DNA of 64,000 nt from Streptacidiphilus sp041262165 (GTDB lineage Bacteria > Actinomycetota > Actinomycetes > Streptomycetales > Streptomycetaceae): NCBI RefSeq assembly GCF_041262165.1, contig NZ_JBGCBY010000012.1, forward strand, positions 62,001-126,000, given 5' to 3'. The notes under the pieces are model-generated. The model ran no database searches and was not told the DNA's origin. It saw only the letters and a list, made by a program, of their open reading frames with translations. Position 1 is the first letter of the stretch; each line of letters starts with the position of its first letter. Below are positions 34,926-43,940 of this stretch, piece after piece. Both the position numbers and the translations under genes were made by a program.

Positions 34926-35711
34926 ATGAGCTACTCGGTAGGCCAGGTCGCCGGCTACGCCAAGGTGACCGTGCGCACCCTGCACCACTACGACGAGATC
35001 AAGCTGCTGTCCCCGAGCGGACGCACGCCCGCCGGCTACCGCCGGTACGACGACGCCGACCTGGACCGGCTGCAGCAGATCCTGTTCTACCGCGAGCTGG
35101 GCTTCTCCCTCGAAGAGATCGCGTCCATCCTGGACGACCGCGACGTCAGCCCGTCCGAGCACCTGCGCCGCCAGCACCGGCTGCTCAGCGGACGCATCGC
35201 CCGGCTCCAGGAGATGGCCGCAGCCGTGGAAGAAGCACTGGAGGCAAGAAAGATGGGAATCAACCTCACCCCCGAAGAGAAGTTCGAGATGTTCGGCGAG
35301 GGCTACCAGGAGTACGAGGCCGAGGCCGAGCAGCGCTGGGGCGAGACCGACGCCTGGAAACAGTCCCAGCAGCGCACGGCCCAGCTCACCAAGGAGGACT
35401 GGGTCCGGATCAAGTCCGAGAGCACCGACATCATGCAGCGCATCACCGAGGCGGTCCTCGCGGGCGCCGCACCCGACAGCGAGCAGGCGATGGCCATCGC
35501 CGAGGAGCACCGGCAGCACATCACCCGCAACTTCTACGACTGCTCCTACGCCATCCAGCGTGGCCTGGCGGAGATGTACATCTCCGACCCGCGCTTCACG
35601 GCGACGTACGAGCAGGAGGTCGAGGGCGGAGCCGTCTGGTTCCACGACGCCGTCATCGCCAACGCCGACCGGGCCGAGGGAGTCGACCAGGCCGGGGGCG
35701 CGGTGTCCTGA
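34926..35711 (+). CDS. tipA: TipA-type MerR regulator (TipAL; internal TipAS start)
   Basis: 261 residues. MerR winged helix (~1-75, VRTLHHYDEIKLLSPSGRT...GYRRYDDADL), a dimerisation coiled coil (~76-110), and the TipAS drug-binding domain (~112-255). Cys206 in FYDCSYAIQRGLAEMY corresponds to the cysteine that thiostrepton attacks covalently in TipAL. Within the gene, ATG at 35253 (residue 110, MGINLTPEEKFEMFG) is preceded by GGAGG at 8 bases, so a separate 152-residue TipAS is expected as in S. lividans. Autoregulated from the operator just upstream. The protein senses thiopeptide and other antibiotics. Confidence 0.95.
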   Translation: MSYSVGQVAGYAKVTVRTLHHYDEIKLLSPSGRTPAGYRRYDDADLDRLQQILFYRELGFSLEEIASILDDRDVSPSEHLRRQHRLLSGRIARLQEMAAAVEEALEARKMGINLTPEEKFEMFGEGYQEYEAEAEQRWGETDAWKQSQQRTAQLTKEDWVRIKSESTDIMQRITEAVLAGAAPDSEQAMAIAEEHRQHITRNFYDCSYAIQRGLAEMYISDPRFTATYEQEVEGGAVWFHDAVIANADRAEGVDQAGGAVS

Positions 35712-35718
35712 CGGATGG

Positions 35719-36726
35719 TCAGGCCACGCGGGCGAAGGCCCGCCGATAGCCGGTGGGGGTGGTGCGCATGGCGCGGGCGAAGTGGTGCCGGTAGGTCGCG
35801 GGACTGTCGAAACCGACCGCGGCGGCGACCTCCTCCACCGTGCCGTCCCCCGCTTCGAGCAGGGGCAGGCTGGCCGCGATCCGCTGGGCGACGACCCAGC
35901 GGATCGGGCTGGTCCCGTTGCGCCGGGTGAAGTGCCGCAGGTACGAGCGCTCGGACATCCGCGCCGCCCGCGCCAGCGAAGGGACCGTCAGCGGGGAGGC
36001 CAGCCGCTCCAGCGCCCAGGCCATGCTGCGGGCCACCCCGTCGTCCTCCTCCGCCATCGGCCGCACCGCCGCCTCGATGAACTGCGCCTGCCCGCCGTCC
36101 CGGTGCGGCGGCACGACGAAGCGGCGGGCGACGGTGTTGGCGACCGTCGCGCCGTGGTCGCTGCGCACCAGATAGAGGCACAGGTCGATGCCCGCGGCGC
36201 TGCCGGCGCTGGTCAGCACGGAGCCGTTGTCGACGTAGAGCACGTCGGCGTCGACCTCGACCGAGGGGTGGCGCTCGGCCAGCAGCTCGGCGTAGCGCCA
36301 GTGCGTGGTGGCCCGCTGCCCGTCGAGCAGCCCGGTCGCGGCGAGCGCGAAGGCGCCGGAGCAGATCGACACCAGCCGCGCGCCGCGTGCGTGTGCCGTC
36401 CGCAGTGCGTCGACCAGCGCGGGCGACACCTCCCCGCGTGCGTCCGCCACGCCGGGGACGATCACCGTGTCGGCGGTGGCGAGCACGTCAAGGCCGTGTT
36501 CGGCCCTCAGGCTGAACCCGCCGACCGCCCGGAGGTCGCTCCCGGGCTGTTCCGCGCAGACCCGCAGCTCGTACCAGGGGATGTCACCGACCTCCGGCCG
36601 GTTCAGCCCGAACACCTCGACCACGACGCCGAGCTCGAACGGCGCCATCCCGTCGAAGGCCAGCACCGCGACGGTGTGCGCGGCCGGGGGAGGGGACGCG
36701 ATGGCGAGCATGGCGGACAGCGGCAT
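35719..36726 (-). CDS. GlxA-family AraC regulator (DJ-1/PfpI domain + HTH)
   Basis: 335 residues. N-terminal ~15-190 is a DJ-1/PfpI amidotransferase-like domain (VAVLAFDGMAPFELGVVVEVF; nucleophile-elbow Cys in LVSICSGAFALA). C-terminal ~225-330 holds the two AraC helix-turn-helices (VPSLARAARMSERSYLRHF; VEEVAAAVGFDSPATYRHHFARAM). The family senses small ligands, often in catabolism. It converges on tipA with only 7 bp between stops. The target is not visible. Confidence 0.92.
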   Translation of the reverse strand: MPLSAMLAIASPPPAAHTVAVLAFDGMAPFELGVVVEVFGLNRPEVGDIPWYELRVCAEQPGSDLRAVGGFSLRAEHGLDVLATADTVIVPGVADARGEVSPALVDALRTAHARGARLVSICSGAFALAATGLLDGQRATTHWRYAELLAERHPSVEVDADVLYVDNGSVLTSAGSAAGIDLCLYLVRSDHGATVANTVARRFVVPPHRDGGQAQFIEAAVRPMAEEDDGVARSMAWALERLASPLTVPSLARAARMSERSYLRHFTRRNGTSPIRWVVAQRIAASLPLLEAGDGTVEEVAAAVGFDSPATYRHHFARAMRTTPTGYRRAFARVA

Positions 36727-36785
36727 GGCGGGATCTTATCGGCCTTGAAGATCCCGCCACCACCGGCCCCCGCAAGTCTGGAGGC

Positions 36786-38285
36786 TCAGCCCTGCAGGCC
36801 CGCCATCCACGCCTCGATGTCGGCAGACCTCCGCGGCAGGCCCTCCGACAGGTTGCGGCTGCCGTCCGCGGTGACCAGGATGTCGTCCTCGATCCGCACA
36901 CCGATGCCCCGGTACTCCTCAGGCACCGTCAGGTCGTCGGCCTGGAAGTACAGGCCCGGCTCGACGGTCAGCACCATGCCCGGCTCCAGCACGCAGTCCA
37001 CGTACGTCTCCGTACGCGCCTGCGCGCAGTCGTGGACGTCGAGGCCGAGCATGTGACCGGTACCGTGCAGGGTCCAGCGGCGCTGCAGCGCCAGCTCCAG
37101 GACGCGCTCGACCGGGCCCTCGACCAGGCCCCACTCGACCAGGCGCTCGGCGAGTACCCGCTGCGAGGCCTCGTGGAAGTCGCGGTAGCGCGCGCCCGGC
37201 TTCACCGCGGCGATGCCGGCCTCCTGGGAGTCGAACACCGCGTCGTAGATCTTGCGCTGCAGCTCGTTGAAACGGCCGTCGATCGGCAGGGTGCGGGTGA
37301 CGTCGGCGGTGTAGAGGGTGTGCGTCTCCACTCCGGCATCGAGCAGCAGCAGCTCGCCGGGTCGGACGTCGCCGTCGTTGCGGACCCAGTGCAGCGTGGT
37401 GGCGTGCGGCCCGGCGGCGCAGATCGAGCCGTAGCCGATGTCGTTGCCCTCCACCCGGGCGCGCCGGTAGAAGGTTCCCTCGATCCAGCGCTCGGACGTG
37501 GCCACGGCCTGCGCCAGCTCCCGGACGACGTCCTGGAAGCCGAGGACGGTGGCGTCGACGGCGGCCTGCAACTCCCCGACCTCCCACTCGTCCTTGACCA
37601 GGCGGAGCTCGCTGAGGAAGACCCGCAGCTCCTCGTCGCCGTGCGTGGTGGTGTGCTCGGCGAGCGCTGCCTCCAGGGCGGCGTCGTAGGAGCGGACGAT
37701 GCGGGTGGTCGCGGGCCTGGTGGCGGCCGCCTCGACCAGCTCCGGGACCACCTTGCGCACGTCGCGCGTCGGCAGGCCGAGCAGCGCCTCGGCCTCGGCG
37801 AGGCTGTGGCGGCGGCCGACCCACAGCTCTCCCTGGCCGTCGAGCCAGAACTCGCCGTTCTGCCGGTTGGAGCGGGGCAGCAGGTAGGCGGTGGCGTCGT
37901 GGCCGGTCAGCCCGGGACCGGTGCGGGGCTCCAGCACCAGCACGGCGTCCTGGGTCTGGTCGCCGGTGAGGTGCACGTACTCGGTGGACGCGCGGAAGGG
38001 GTACTCGGTGTCGTTGGCGCGCGTCTTCAGGCTTCCGGCGGGGATCACCAGTCGGTCGCCGGGGAAGCGGGCGGACAGCGCGGCACGCCGCTTGGCCGCG
38101 TACGCGGACTGCTCGATGGGAGCGAGGTCGCGCAGCTCTGTGTCGTCCCAGCCGGACTTCATGACCTCGGCGAGCTCGTCGGACAGCGCCGGGTAGAGGC
38201 CGTTCTTGCGGGCCTTGATCGGCTTGTCGTCGCTGGTCGCTTCGTCGCCTGCGTCGATAAGGGCCTCGGTACGGTCCTCGGTCAC
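36786..38285 (-). CDS. pepP: Xaa-Pro aminopeptidase (aminopeptidase P)
   Basis: 499 residues, close to the Streptomyces PepP length. It removes N-terminal residues before proline in the cytoplasm. The N-terminal ~60-200 creatinase-like domain (RFPGDRLVIPAGSLKTR) precedes the pita-bread catalytic domain with metal ligands in LLLDAGVETHTLYTADVTRT (two Asp), HGTGHMLGLDVHD (His), LTVEPGLYF (Glu) and GIGVRIEDDILVT (Glu). GTG at 38285 opens MTEDRTEAL. Stands alone; divergent spacing from the phosphatase gene is 164 bp. Confidence 0.96.
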   Translation of the reverse strand: MTEDRTEALIDAGDEATSDDKPIKARKNGLYPALSDELAEVMKSGWDDTELRDLAPIEQSAYAAKRRAALSARFPGDRLVIPAGSLKTRANDTEYPFRASTEYVHLTGDQTQDAVLVLEPRTGPGLTGHDATAYLLPRSNRQNGEFWLDGQGELWVGRRHSLAEAEALLGLPTRDVRKVVPELVEAAATRPATTRIVRSYDAALEAALAEHTTTHGDEELRVFLSELRLVKDEWEVGELQAAVDATVLGFQDVVRELAQAVATSERWIEGTFYRRARVEGNDIGYGSICAAGPHATTLHWVRNDGDVRPGELLLLDAGVETHTLYTADVTRTLPIDGRFNELQRKIYDAVFDSQEAGIAAVKPGARYRDFHEASQRVLAERLVEWGLVEGPVERVLELALQRRWTLHGTGHMLGLDVHDCAQARTETYVDCVLEPGMVLTVEPGLYFQADDLTVPEEYRGIGVRIEDDILVTADGSRNLSEGLPRRSADIEAWMAGLQG

Positions 38286-38449
38286 CTGCGTCGCCTCCTC
38301 GTCGTACGAGACCGCCCCGGCGCGTCAGGGGTGAGACGGGTGGGCGGTCCCTACAATCCTATGACGTACCGGTGGGTGATCGACAGGGCCGAGGTGTCCC
38401 TCCCTTCCTGAACCGGCTCCGGCGCTGCTGTCGCGCGGCCGCTTCGTAG

Positions 38450-40012
38450 CTATTCGAACCGTGCGGCGAGCAACACGATGTCGTCCGCCCCCGAGGGCGC
38501 GGCGCCGTTCCGCCCGGGGGCGTCCAGGCAGGTGCTGAGCAGGTGCGCGCAGAAGCGATCGGGGTCCTGCCGGGCCTCGCGCGGCGCTGCCGCCGCAGCC
38601 GAGCGCAGCCGCGCCTGCCCGGTGTGCAGCGAGTCGCCGCAGCGGCGGGCCAGACCCTCGGTGTAGAGCAGCAGCAGGTCGCCTCGGTCGGCGCGCAGTT
38701 CCACGCCGGGGGCCTCCCAGCAGCTGAGCATCCCCAGCGGTGCGGACAGTGAGGTCTCCACGAAGCTGGCGCCGAAGGAGGTGACCAGCAGCGGCGGGCA
38801 CTGCCCCGCCCCGGCGAGCGACAACTGCCGGCTGCGGGGGTCGAGGTAGGCGTACAGCGCGGTGGCGGTGCGGGCGGGCTCGGTAGTCTTCAGCAGCAGT
38901 TCCAGGTCGCCGAGGACGGAGACCGGGTCCTCACCCTCCAGCACGGCGTACGCGCGCAGCGCGGCGCGGATCCTGCCCATCGCGGCGGCGCAGTCGGCTC
39001 CGCCGCCGGTGACGCTGCCCACGCTGAGGGCCACGCTGTTGTCGGGCAGGGCGATCGCGTCGTACCAGTCGCTGCCCTCGGAGAGGTCGAGCCCGGCGGG
39101 GAGGCAGCGCGCGGCGAGCTGGATGCCGGACACACGGGGGAGCCGGTCGGGGAGCAGACCCCGGCGCAAGGCGTCGGCGGTGCGCCGCAGCCGGTCCCGT
39201 TCGATCTCCTTGGTGATCAGCCGGGAGGCGGCTGAGCAGTACAGCCCGGCGAGTCGCCGTTCACTCTCGCTCGGGGTGGCGGGGGCGTCGTAGAACCAGA
39301 CGACGGCGCCGAAGGGGTCTCGGCCTTCACCGGGGGTGGCGAGGGGCAGGGCGTAGGAGGCGCTGATGCCGAGCTGCCCCGCGACCTCGCGGAACCTGGC
39401 GCCGGGGACCGTAGGAGCGGCCGACGCGGGACCTCCACTGGATCCGGGGCCTGGGGCGGAATCGGGTTCGCGGCTGGCACCGACGGCCGTGAGGGAGGTG
39501 TCGGTGGTGCCGGTCCCCGGGTTGAGCGGGCCGGCGTTGAGGACGTCGGGGGAGCCGCTGAGCAGGCCCGCGTACGGACCGCTGTCGCGGGGCACGGTCT
39601 CCAGGGCGCCGAGGGCGGGGCGGTCCAGACCGAAGCCGACGATGGTGCCGGGGGAGTCGATGGTGCCGAAGGCGGGGGCGTGCGGCTGGTGGTTCTCGGC
39701 GAGCAGCAGCATTCCGCGCTGCGCGCCGAGGATGGCGGCCCCTGCCTGGAGGACTCCGCGCAGTGCGTCCTCCAGGCAGGAGGCTGCGGTCAGCCGCTCG
39801 GTGAGCTGGTAGAGGGTGGTGAGCTCGGACAGCGGATCGGCGCTGGCAGCCTCGTTGCGAAGGCCGCTGTCCGGCGTCGCCGCTGTCGCCTGTGGCTTGG
39901 ACTGTCCTGTGGCTTGTTCCTTGGGCGGCGCCACGGGGGCGGGGAAACCGAAGGCCTGACTGCTTCCGCCGTCGAGGGTTCGGCCGGTACCGGGAGAGGA
40001 GGACTCAGCCAT
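38450..40012 (-). CDS. GAF-PP2C (SpoIIE/RsbU-type) protein phosphatase
   Basis: 520 residues from ATG 40012. Residues ~75-270 form a GAF-like sensor (YQLTERLTAASCLEDALRGVLQAGAAILGAQRGMLLL) interrupted by a Gly/Pro-rich linker. Residues ~300-515 are the SpoIIE domain: GLLPDRLPRVSGIQLAARCLPA, EGSDWYDAIALPDNSVALSVG (metal Asp) and LLLLYTEGLARR. These dephosphorylate STAS anti-anti-sigma proteins and so activate a sigma factor; RsbW-like ATPases at 34186 and 43906 are candidates for the opposing kinase but are not adjacent. Confidence 0.92.
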   Translation of the reverse strand: MAESSSPGTGRTLDGGSSQAFGFPAPVAPPKEQATGQSKPQATAATPDSGLRNEAASADPLSELTTLYQLTERLTAASCLEDALRGVLQAGAAILGAQRGMLLLAENHQPHAPAFGTIDSPGTIVGFGLDRPALGALETVPRDSGPYAGLLSGSPDVLNAGPLNPGTGTTDTSLTAVGASREPDSAPGPGSSGGPASAAPTVPGARFREVAGQLGISASYALPLATPGEGRDPFGAVVWFYDAPATPSESERRLAGLYCSAASRLITKEIERDRLRRTADALRRGLLPDRLPRVSGIQLAARCLPAGLDLSEGSDWYDAIALPDNSVALSVGSVTGGGADCAAAMGRIRAALRAYAVLEGEDPVSVLGDLELLLKTTEPARTATALYAYLDPRSRQLSLAGAGQCPPLLVTSFGASFVETSLSAPLGMLSCWEAPGVELRADRGDLLLLYTEGLARRCGDSLHTGQARLRSAAAAAPREARQDPDRFCAHLLSTCLDAPGRNGAAPSGADDIVLLAARFE

Positions 40013-40316
40013 GTCGCACGCCCTTCGCTTCGGGTGCGAGCGGGAAGGGAGACGCACCGAATCGGGTAACGCTGAGTGAATGGCCGACTCTGGCAGCCGA
40101 CAGGGATGCGTACCTCTTTTGCCTGAAATCGGTCATTTTGCACCCCCATGTCATGCCATACGGCAATTAATGACTCACTTCTACACACACCGATCGGGTG
40201 ATGTCCAGAACTGTGAGCTGTCGGATGATTGGTGTCTTTGCCCGAATACGTGGCCGAAAAACGTTGCTCTAGGTGATCGTTTCTGTGTTCGTTTTCGGCA
40301 GAGTGCTGACGCCGGG
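40013..40316. other. AT-richer intergenic region upstream of the phosphatase gene
   Basis: 304 bases with markedly lower GC than the flanks. It must hold the phosphatase promoter (minus strand). No confident -10/-35 pair or hairpin is seen. Confidence 0.5.
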
Positions 40317-41273
40317 TCAGCGGGACGCGAGCGCCCGCCGCACCTCGCGCCACCGTCTGAGCTCGCGCAGCCGGGCCCGCGCACCGCGTCGGGGCGGCCG
40401 GTGGGCCCAGGCGACGGGCACTTCCACGACGCGGAAACCCTGCTGCAGCAGGTCGATGATCAGACCGGCTCCGGCCCCGGCTCCCCCGGACAGCGGCTCG
40501 GCGGCGCTCAGAGCAGCCCTGGTCAAGCACGCCTCGATGGCCAGCGGGCGGGTGCTGGCGAACCCGGTGGACTGCTCGATGTCCCTGCGCGCACGCCGGG
40601 ACGCGACCCCCTCGGGCCCCGGGTCGGCGGTCGGTGCCGCCAGTGCGAGGTCGGCCGCGCCGGCGAGCACGGGCTCCAGCAGGCGGACCGCCTCGGCGGC
40701 ACTCTGCTGGAGGTCCGCGTCGAGGAAGAGGAGGTGCCGGGGTGCGGATCCAGCCAACGCGCCTCCCGGAGGCCCGCCCTCGGGCCCTCGTTCACGCACT
40801 CCCCCAGGCTCCGCCGACCGCCCCGCTGACCGCTCGGCCGACCGCTCGGCCGGCAGTCCGGCTGTCGCCGCCTCGCGCGCTGTGACCTGCGCGATTCCCT
40901 GGACCAGTGCTTCCGTCCGCCCGCTGCGGGTGGCTAGGCGCACCACCGTCGCCCCCGATTCCTCAGCGACCCTGGCGGTGGAGTCGGTGGAGGCGTCGTC
41001 CACGACGACGACGAGATCCACACCGGGGATCTGCCGCGCGGCGAGCACGGTGAGCGCGATCCGCGACGCCTCGTTGTGCGCGGGGATCACCACCGCCACT
41101 GCGGCGGGTGCCGCCGCTGGTGCCGCTACCGGCTCCGGGGTGGGGGACGGCACGTCAGAAGTGCTGGTTGCCAAGGGTTTCTCGCCAGTCCGTGGGTGGC
41201 TCTCCTGCTCCCGCTGCGCGTCCATCCCCGGATCGTACGAGGACAGCGCGTCCGGCGCTGCCCATATGGACAT
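40317..41273 (-). CDS. Glycosyltransferase family 2 protein
   Basis: 318 residues. Residues ~55-75 (AAVAVVIPAHNEASRIALTV) open a GT-A fold and VVVVDDASTDSTA is the nucleotide-binding strand; LLFLDADLQQ carries the Asp-x-Asp metal motif. The middle has an unusual Arg/Ser/Ala/Glu repeat (ERSAERSAGRSAEP) that lengthens a loop. No membrane helix, so a cytoplasmic sugar transfer is likely. ATG 41273 is preceded by AGGG; ATG 41225 is an alternative. Divergent from the prim-pol gene across 461 bp. Confidence 0.88.
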   Translation of the reverse strand: MSIWAAPDALSSYDPGMDAQREQESHPRTGEKPLATSTSDVPSPTPEPVAAPAAAPAAVAVVIPAHNEASRIALTVLAARQIPGVDLVVVVDDASTDSTARVAEESGATVVRLATRSGRTEALVQGIAQVTAREAATAGLPAERSAERSAGRSAEPGGVRERGPEGGPPGGALAGSAPRHLLFLDADLQQSAAEAVRLLEPVLAGAADLALAAPTADPGPEGVASRRARRDIEQSTGFASTRPLAIEACLTRAALSAAEPLSGGAGAGAGLIIDLLQQGFRVVEVPVAWAHRPPRRGARARLRELRRWREVRRALASR

Positions 41274-41734
41274 GCCAACCCTGCCAAAGACCTGGTCGCC
41301 CCCGGTGCGTCCGTGTTCCCGTCCTTGGATTCGGTCCTCCTTTGGCTCCTGACCTTCATCCGGAATGACCCGAACGGTGGAACCATCTCCGGTTCCGCTG
41401 CGTCATTCCAGACGATGCGTCAATCTCGTAAGTGGACATGCTCGCGAGACGCTCCGCGAGGGTGCACGAGGGCATGTGCGCGACGGAGCCGACGGGATCG
41501 CCCGCCCAGGGCGGGGCCGGTTTGGCTGCGGTCCGGAAAGCCTCGGAAGCCGAGCGGGAAATACTGAGGCAACTTCCGGGTTCCGGGGTAGAAGCCTGGT
41601 ACGGATGGCGTGTCAATCGCCACCCTGCGCCACCCCTTCGCCAGGTTCCGCAGAGCGCGTCGGGCGTGGTGCGCTACTCGTTGCGCGAGATCACGTACCG
41701 ATCCTTGACTGGTCACGGAAAGGAACGAGTGCTC
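41274..41734. other. 461-bp divergent intergenic region with nested inverted repeat
   Basis: No supported gene, although the frame on the plus strand is open. It holds a nested inverted repeat: GGAATGAC (41362-41369) with GTCATTCC (41402-41409), and inside it GGAACC (41379-41384) with GGTTCC (41391-41396). TTGACT near 41706 could be a -35 for the prim-pol gene. Confidence 0.5.
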
Positions 41735-42472
41735 ATGCGCGGGGTTCTCACCACTCTCCTCCGACGGGAGCTGTCCCGGCGGGGTCGTCTTCCGTGGGGT
41801 GCGCGACGCAGGGATCGGGCTCTTCTGCTCGCCGCCGCGACGACCTGTGCCGAGGAGTGGGGCTGGCCGGTGCTCCCCGGTGCGGTCGCGAGCGCGGAGG
41901 GCTGCCACTGCCCTCGTCCTGACTGCCCGACGCCGGGGGCGCATCCGCACGACCCCTCGCTGCTCGCGGCCACCACCGATCCCCGGATGGTGCGCTGGTG
42001 GTGGCGGCAGCACCCGGACGCGCCGATCCTGGTGGCGACCGGTGGCCAGGTCTCCGCGGTGAGCCTGCCGGCCGCGGCCGGGGCGCGGGTGCTCGAGTAC
42101 TTCGACGCGCTGCGGATCAGGACCGGCCCGGTGATCGCGACGCCGACCCGGTACGTGCTTCTGGTCGCGCCGTACACGATGCAGGAGTTGGCCGAGCTGC
42201 TGATCGCACAGGAATGGGTGCCGACGAGCCTGCGCTACCACGGCACGGGCGGCTACCTGGTGCTTCCGCCGTCCAGGATCGGCACGGGAGCGGTCGGATG
42301 GGCGCGGCTGCCGGAGCCGGCGGCGGTCATGGCGGTGCCGTCCGGGGCGGGCGCTGCGGGTGGTGAGGCGCCGTTGCCGCCCCTGCCGTGGCTGCCCTCG
42401 GTGAGCGATCTGATGGGTGCTCTGGTCGCGGCGAGCGCGGCGACACCTGACGGAGCCCGGCTGGCCTACTGA
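41735..42472 (+). CDS. Bifunctional DNA primase/polymerase (prim-pol) domain protein
   Basis: 245 residues from ATG 41735 (GTG 41729 also fits). AAATTCAEEWGWPVLPGA, CHCPRPDCPTPGAHPHDPSLLAATTD and VRWWWRQHPDAPILVATGG are the prim-pol N-terminal signature including its Cys/His zinc-knuckle-like loop. The polymerase acidic residues normally found in the full domain are not clear, so it may be non-catalytic. A chromosomal copy next to a GT2 and SEC-C protein is conserved in Streptomyces (from memory); its role is unknown. Confidence 0.85.
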   Translation: MRGVLTTLLRRELSRRGRLPWGARRRDRALLLAAATTCAEEWGWPVLPGAVASAEGCHCPRPDCPTPGAHPHDPSLLAATTDPRMVRWWWRQHPDAPILVATGGQVSAVSLPAAAGARVLEYFDALRIRTGPVIATPTRYVLLVAPYTMQELAELLIAQEWVPTSLRYHGTGGYLVLPPSRIGTGAVGWARLPEPAAVMAVPSGAGAAGGEAPLPPLPWLPSVSDLMGALVAASAATPDGARLAY

Positions 42473-42521
42473 GGGGCCTCGCGCAGGCGCGGCCCTGCGG
42501 CCGGCTCCGGAAAAAGCAAAG

Positions 42522-42561
42522 GCTCGGCCGCTGGCGACGGGGGATGCACCAGCGACCGAGC
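42522..42561 (+). terminator. Hairpin terminator after the prim-pol gene
   Basis: Thirteen-bp stem with one mismatch (GCTCGGCCGCTGG / CCAGCGACCGAGC) and 14-base loop, followed by TGTTT, 50 bp after the stop codon. Confidence 0.7.
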
Positions 42562-42613
42562 TGTTTAAACCGTAACAAGAATTGCGCCGCAAGCAAATTC
42601 CCTCGGCGGACTC

Positions 42614-42661
42614 GAGTGCCACGAATGTGGCACTCCACGGGAATATGTGATGCACATCACG
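42614..42661. promoter_or_regulatory. Palindrome plus CRP-like site in a convergent gap
   Basis: GAGTGCCAC-GAAT-GTGGCACTC (42614-42635) is a perfect 9-bp-arm palindrome. Eleven bases on, TGTGATGCACATCACG (42646-42661) matches the CRP consensus TGTGA-N6-TCACA with one change. Both lie between the 3' ends of two convergent genes, where operators are unexpected; no small gene could be supported. Confidence 0.4.
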
Positions 42662-42751
42662 CTTCTTGGTCCCGACTGGCGCGCCCCCGTTGCCGATTGT
42701 GTTCTTTCGGATGCTTTCCGTAAAGGGGGCGCGGTAGTCATCCGGACGTAC

Positions 42752-43738
42752 TCAGCCGAGTGTCACCTGACGGTTCACCAGCCCGGCGCGCGCCCGGCGC
42801 TCCTGCGCCGTGAGGGGCGCGGTCTCCGCCAGTGCGCCGGCGAGGCGCTCGACGAAGGCCGCCGCAGGCTTCTCGCAGTCCTCCGCCGACATCGCGGACG
42901 GCAGGTCCCACACCGGAACCGTGAGCCCGTGCGCGCGGAAGGAGCCGACCAGCTTCGTCCCCTCGCCCAGCCCGGCCTGCTCCGCCGCTGCCAACCGCGC
43001 CAGGGCGTCCAGCAGTTCCTCCTCCGCGTGGGGCATCACCCAGCGCAGGTGGTTCTTGTCCGGCACCGAGCACCAGTAGGCGGTGTCCACCGAGGTCAGC
43101 CGCACGGTCGGGATCACCGCGGCGTTCGCCTGCTCCAGCGAGGCGGCGACCTCGCCGGTGGCCGAATCCGCGTCCTCCAACCAGAACTCGAAGCCGGTGT
43201 GCACGGCAGGCCGGAACGGCGCCGAGCCGTCCAGCAGGTCCTGCAGCCGGGGAGAGTCGGCCTGCGGGCGACGCGGCGGGACGGGCGTGCCAGGCTCCGC
43301 GGCCAGCGCCTGGACCAGTGCGTCCGCCACGTCCCGGCTGATGTCGCCGGACGAGCTCTGCGTCTGCAGACCCAGCAGCACGCTGCCGTCCTGACGGCGC
43401 ATCGCGGGCCAGGCCATCGGCAGCACGGTTGCCAGCATCACCGAGGGAACGTCACCGTTCGCACCCGCGAGGGCTTCCGTCGTCAGGGTCAGCGGCACCG
43501 TCGCCGCCGGGACCAGCTCGCGCAGCGCGACCCAGTCGCCCTCGCCGACCAGGCCCTCGAACGGACGCTGCACCAGTTCCTGTACGGCGTGCGACGCCTC
43601 GCGTCCGTGGCAGGCCTTGTAACGGCGGCCCGAACCGCACGGGCACGCTTCCCGCGCGCCGACGACGGGGACGTCCCCGGTTCCGGCTGCGGTGGACTGT
43701 GCGCGCGCGGGCGCCTTCTTCGCGGGCTTCTTCGCCAT
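42752..43738 (-). CDS. SEC-C metal-binding protein of the DUF5926 type
   Basis: 328 residues. A Lys/Ala-rich N-terminus is followed by ACPCGSGRRYKACHG (~32-46), the SEC-C zinc motif. The rest resembles the Streptomyces DUF5926 family (VQRPFEGLVGEGDWVALRE, WCSVPDKNHLRWVMPH), with no catalytic motif recognised. SEC-C motifs bring proteins to ribosomes or SecB in other systems; here the role is unknown. ATG 43738 has GGAGATCCAC upstream. Confidence 0.88.
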   Translation of the reverse strand: MAKKPAKKAPARAQSTAAGTGDVPVVGAREACPCGSGRRYKACHGREASHAVQELVQRPFEGLVGEGDWVALRELVPAATVPLTLTTEALAGANGDVPSVMLATVLPMAWPAMRRQDGSVLLGLQTQSSSGDISRDVADALVQALAAEPGTPVPPRRPQADSPRLQDLLDGSAPFRPAVHTGFEFWLEDADSATGEVAASLEQANAAVIPTVRLTSVDTAYWCSVPDKNHLRWVMPHAEEELLDALARLAAAEQAGLGEGTKLVGSFRAHGLTVPVWDLPSAMSAEDCEKPAAAFVERLAGALAETAPLTAQERRARAGLVNRQVTLG

Positions 43739-43870
43739 GGTGTGGATCTCCAGATGGGCAGCTCTCGGTGTACCGCCCCGAGCCTAGTGCCGCCGCACCG
43801 CGCGACCCGTCACCCCGACGGCGGCCGGTCCGCCGATCGGGGTAGCCCCGGGCATCGGAGGCGCGCCGCG

Positions 43871-43940
43871 CTACGCCGTGGTCGAGTTCGCGCCCCCGCG
43901 CCGTGCTACGCCGTGGTCGAGTTCGCGCCCCCGCGCCGTG
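43871..43940 (-). repeat. Two perfect 35-bp tandem repeats at the end of the ATPase gene
   Basis: The 35 bases starting CTACGCCGTGG at 43871 recur exactly at 43906. The second copy contains the stop codon and last residues of the ATPase gene; the first lies just downstream and repeats the same codons and stop. A preceding partial unit suggests slippage. Confidence 0.85.

Noticed and set aside
41432..41734. N-terminal extension of the prim-pol frame
   Set aside because: No ribosome site, Arg/Cys/Ser-rich translation, and the family opens near 41735.
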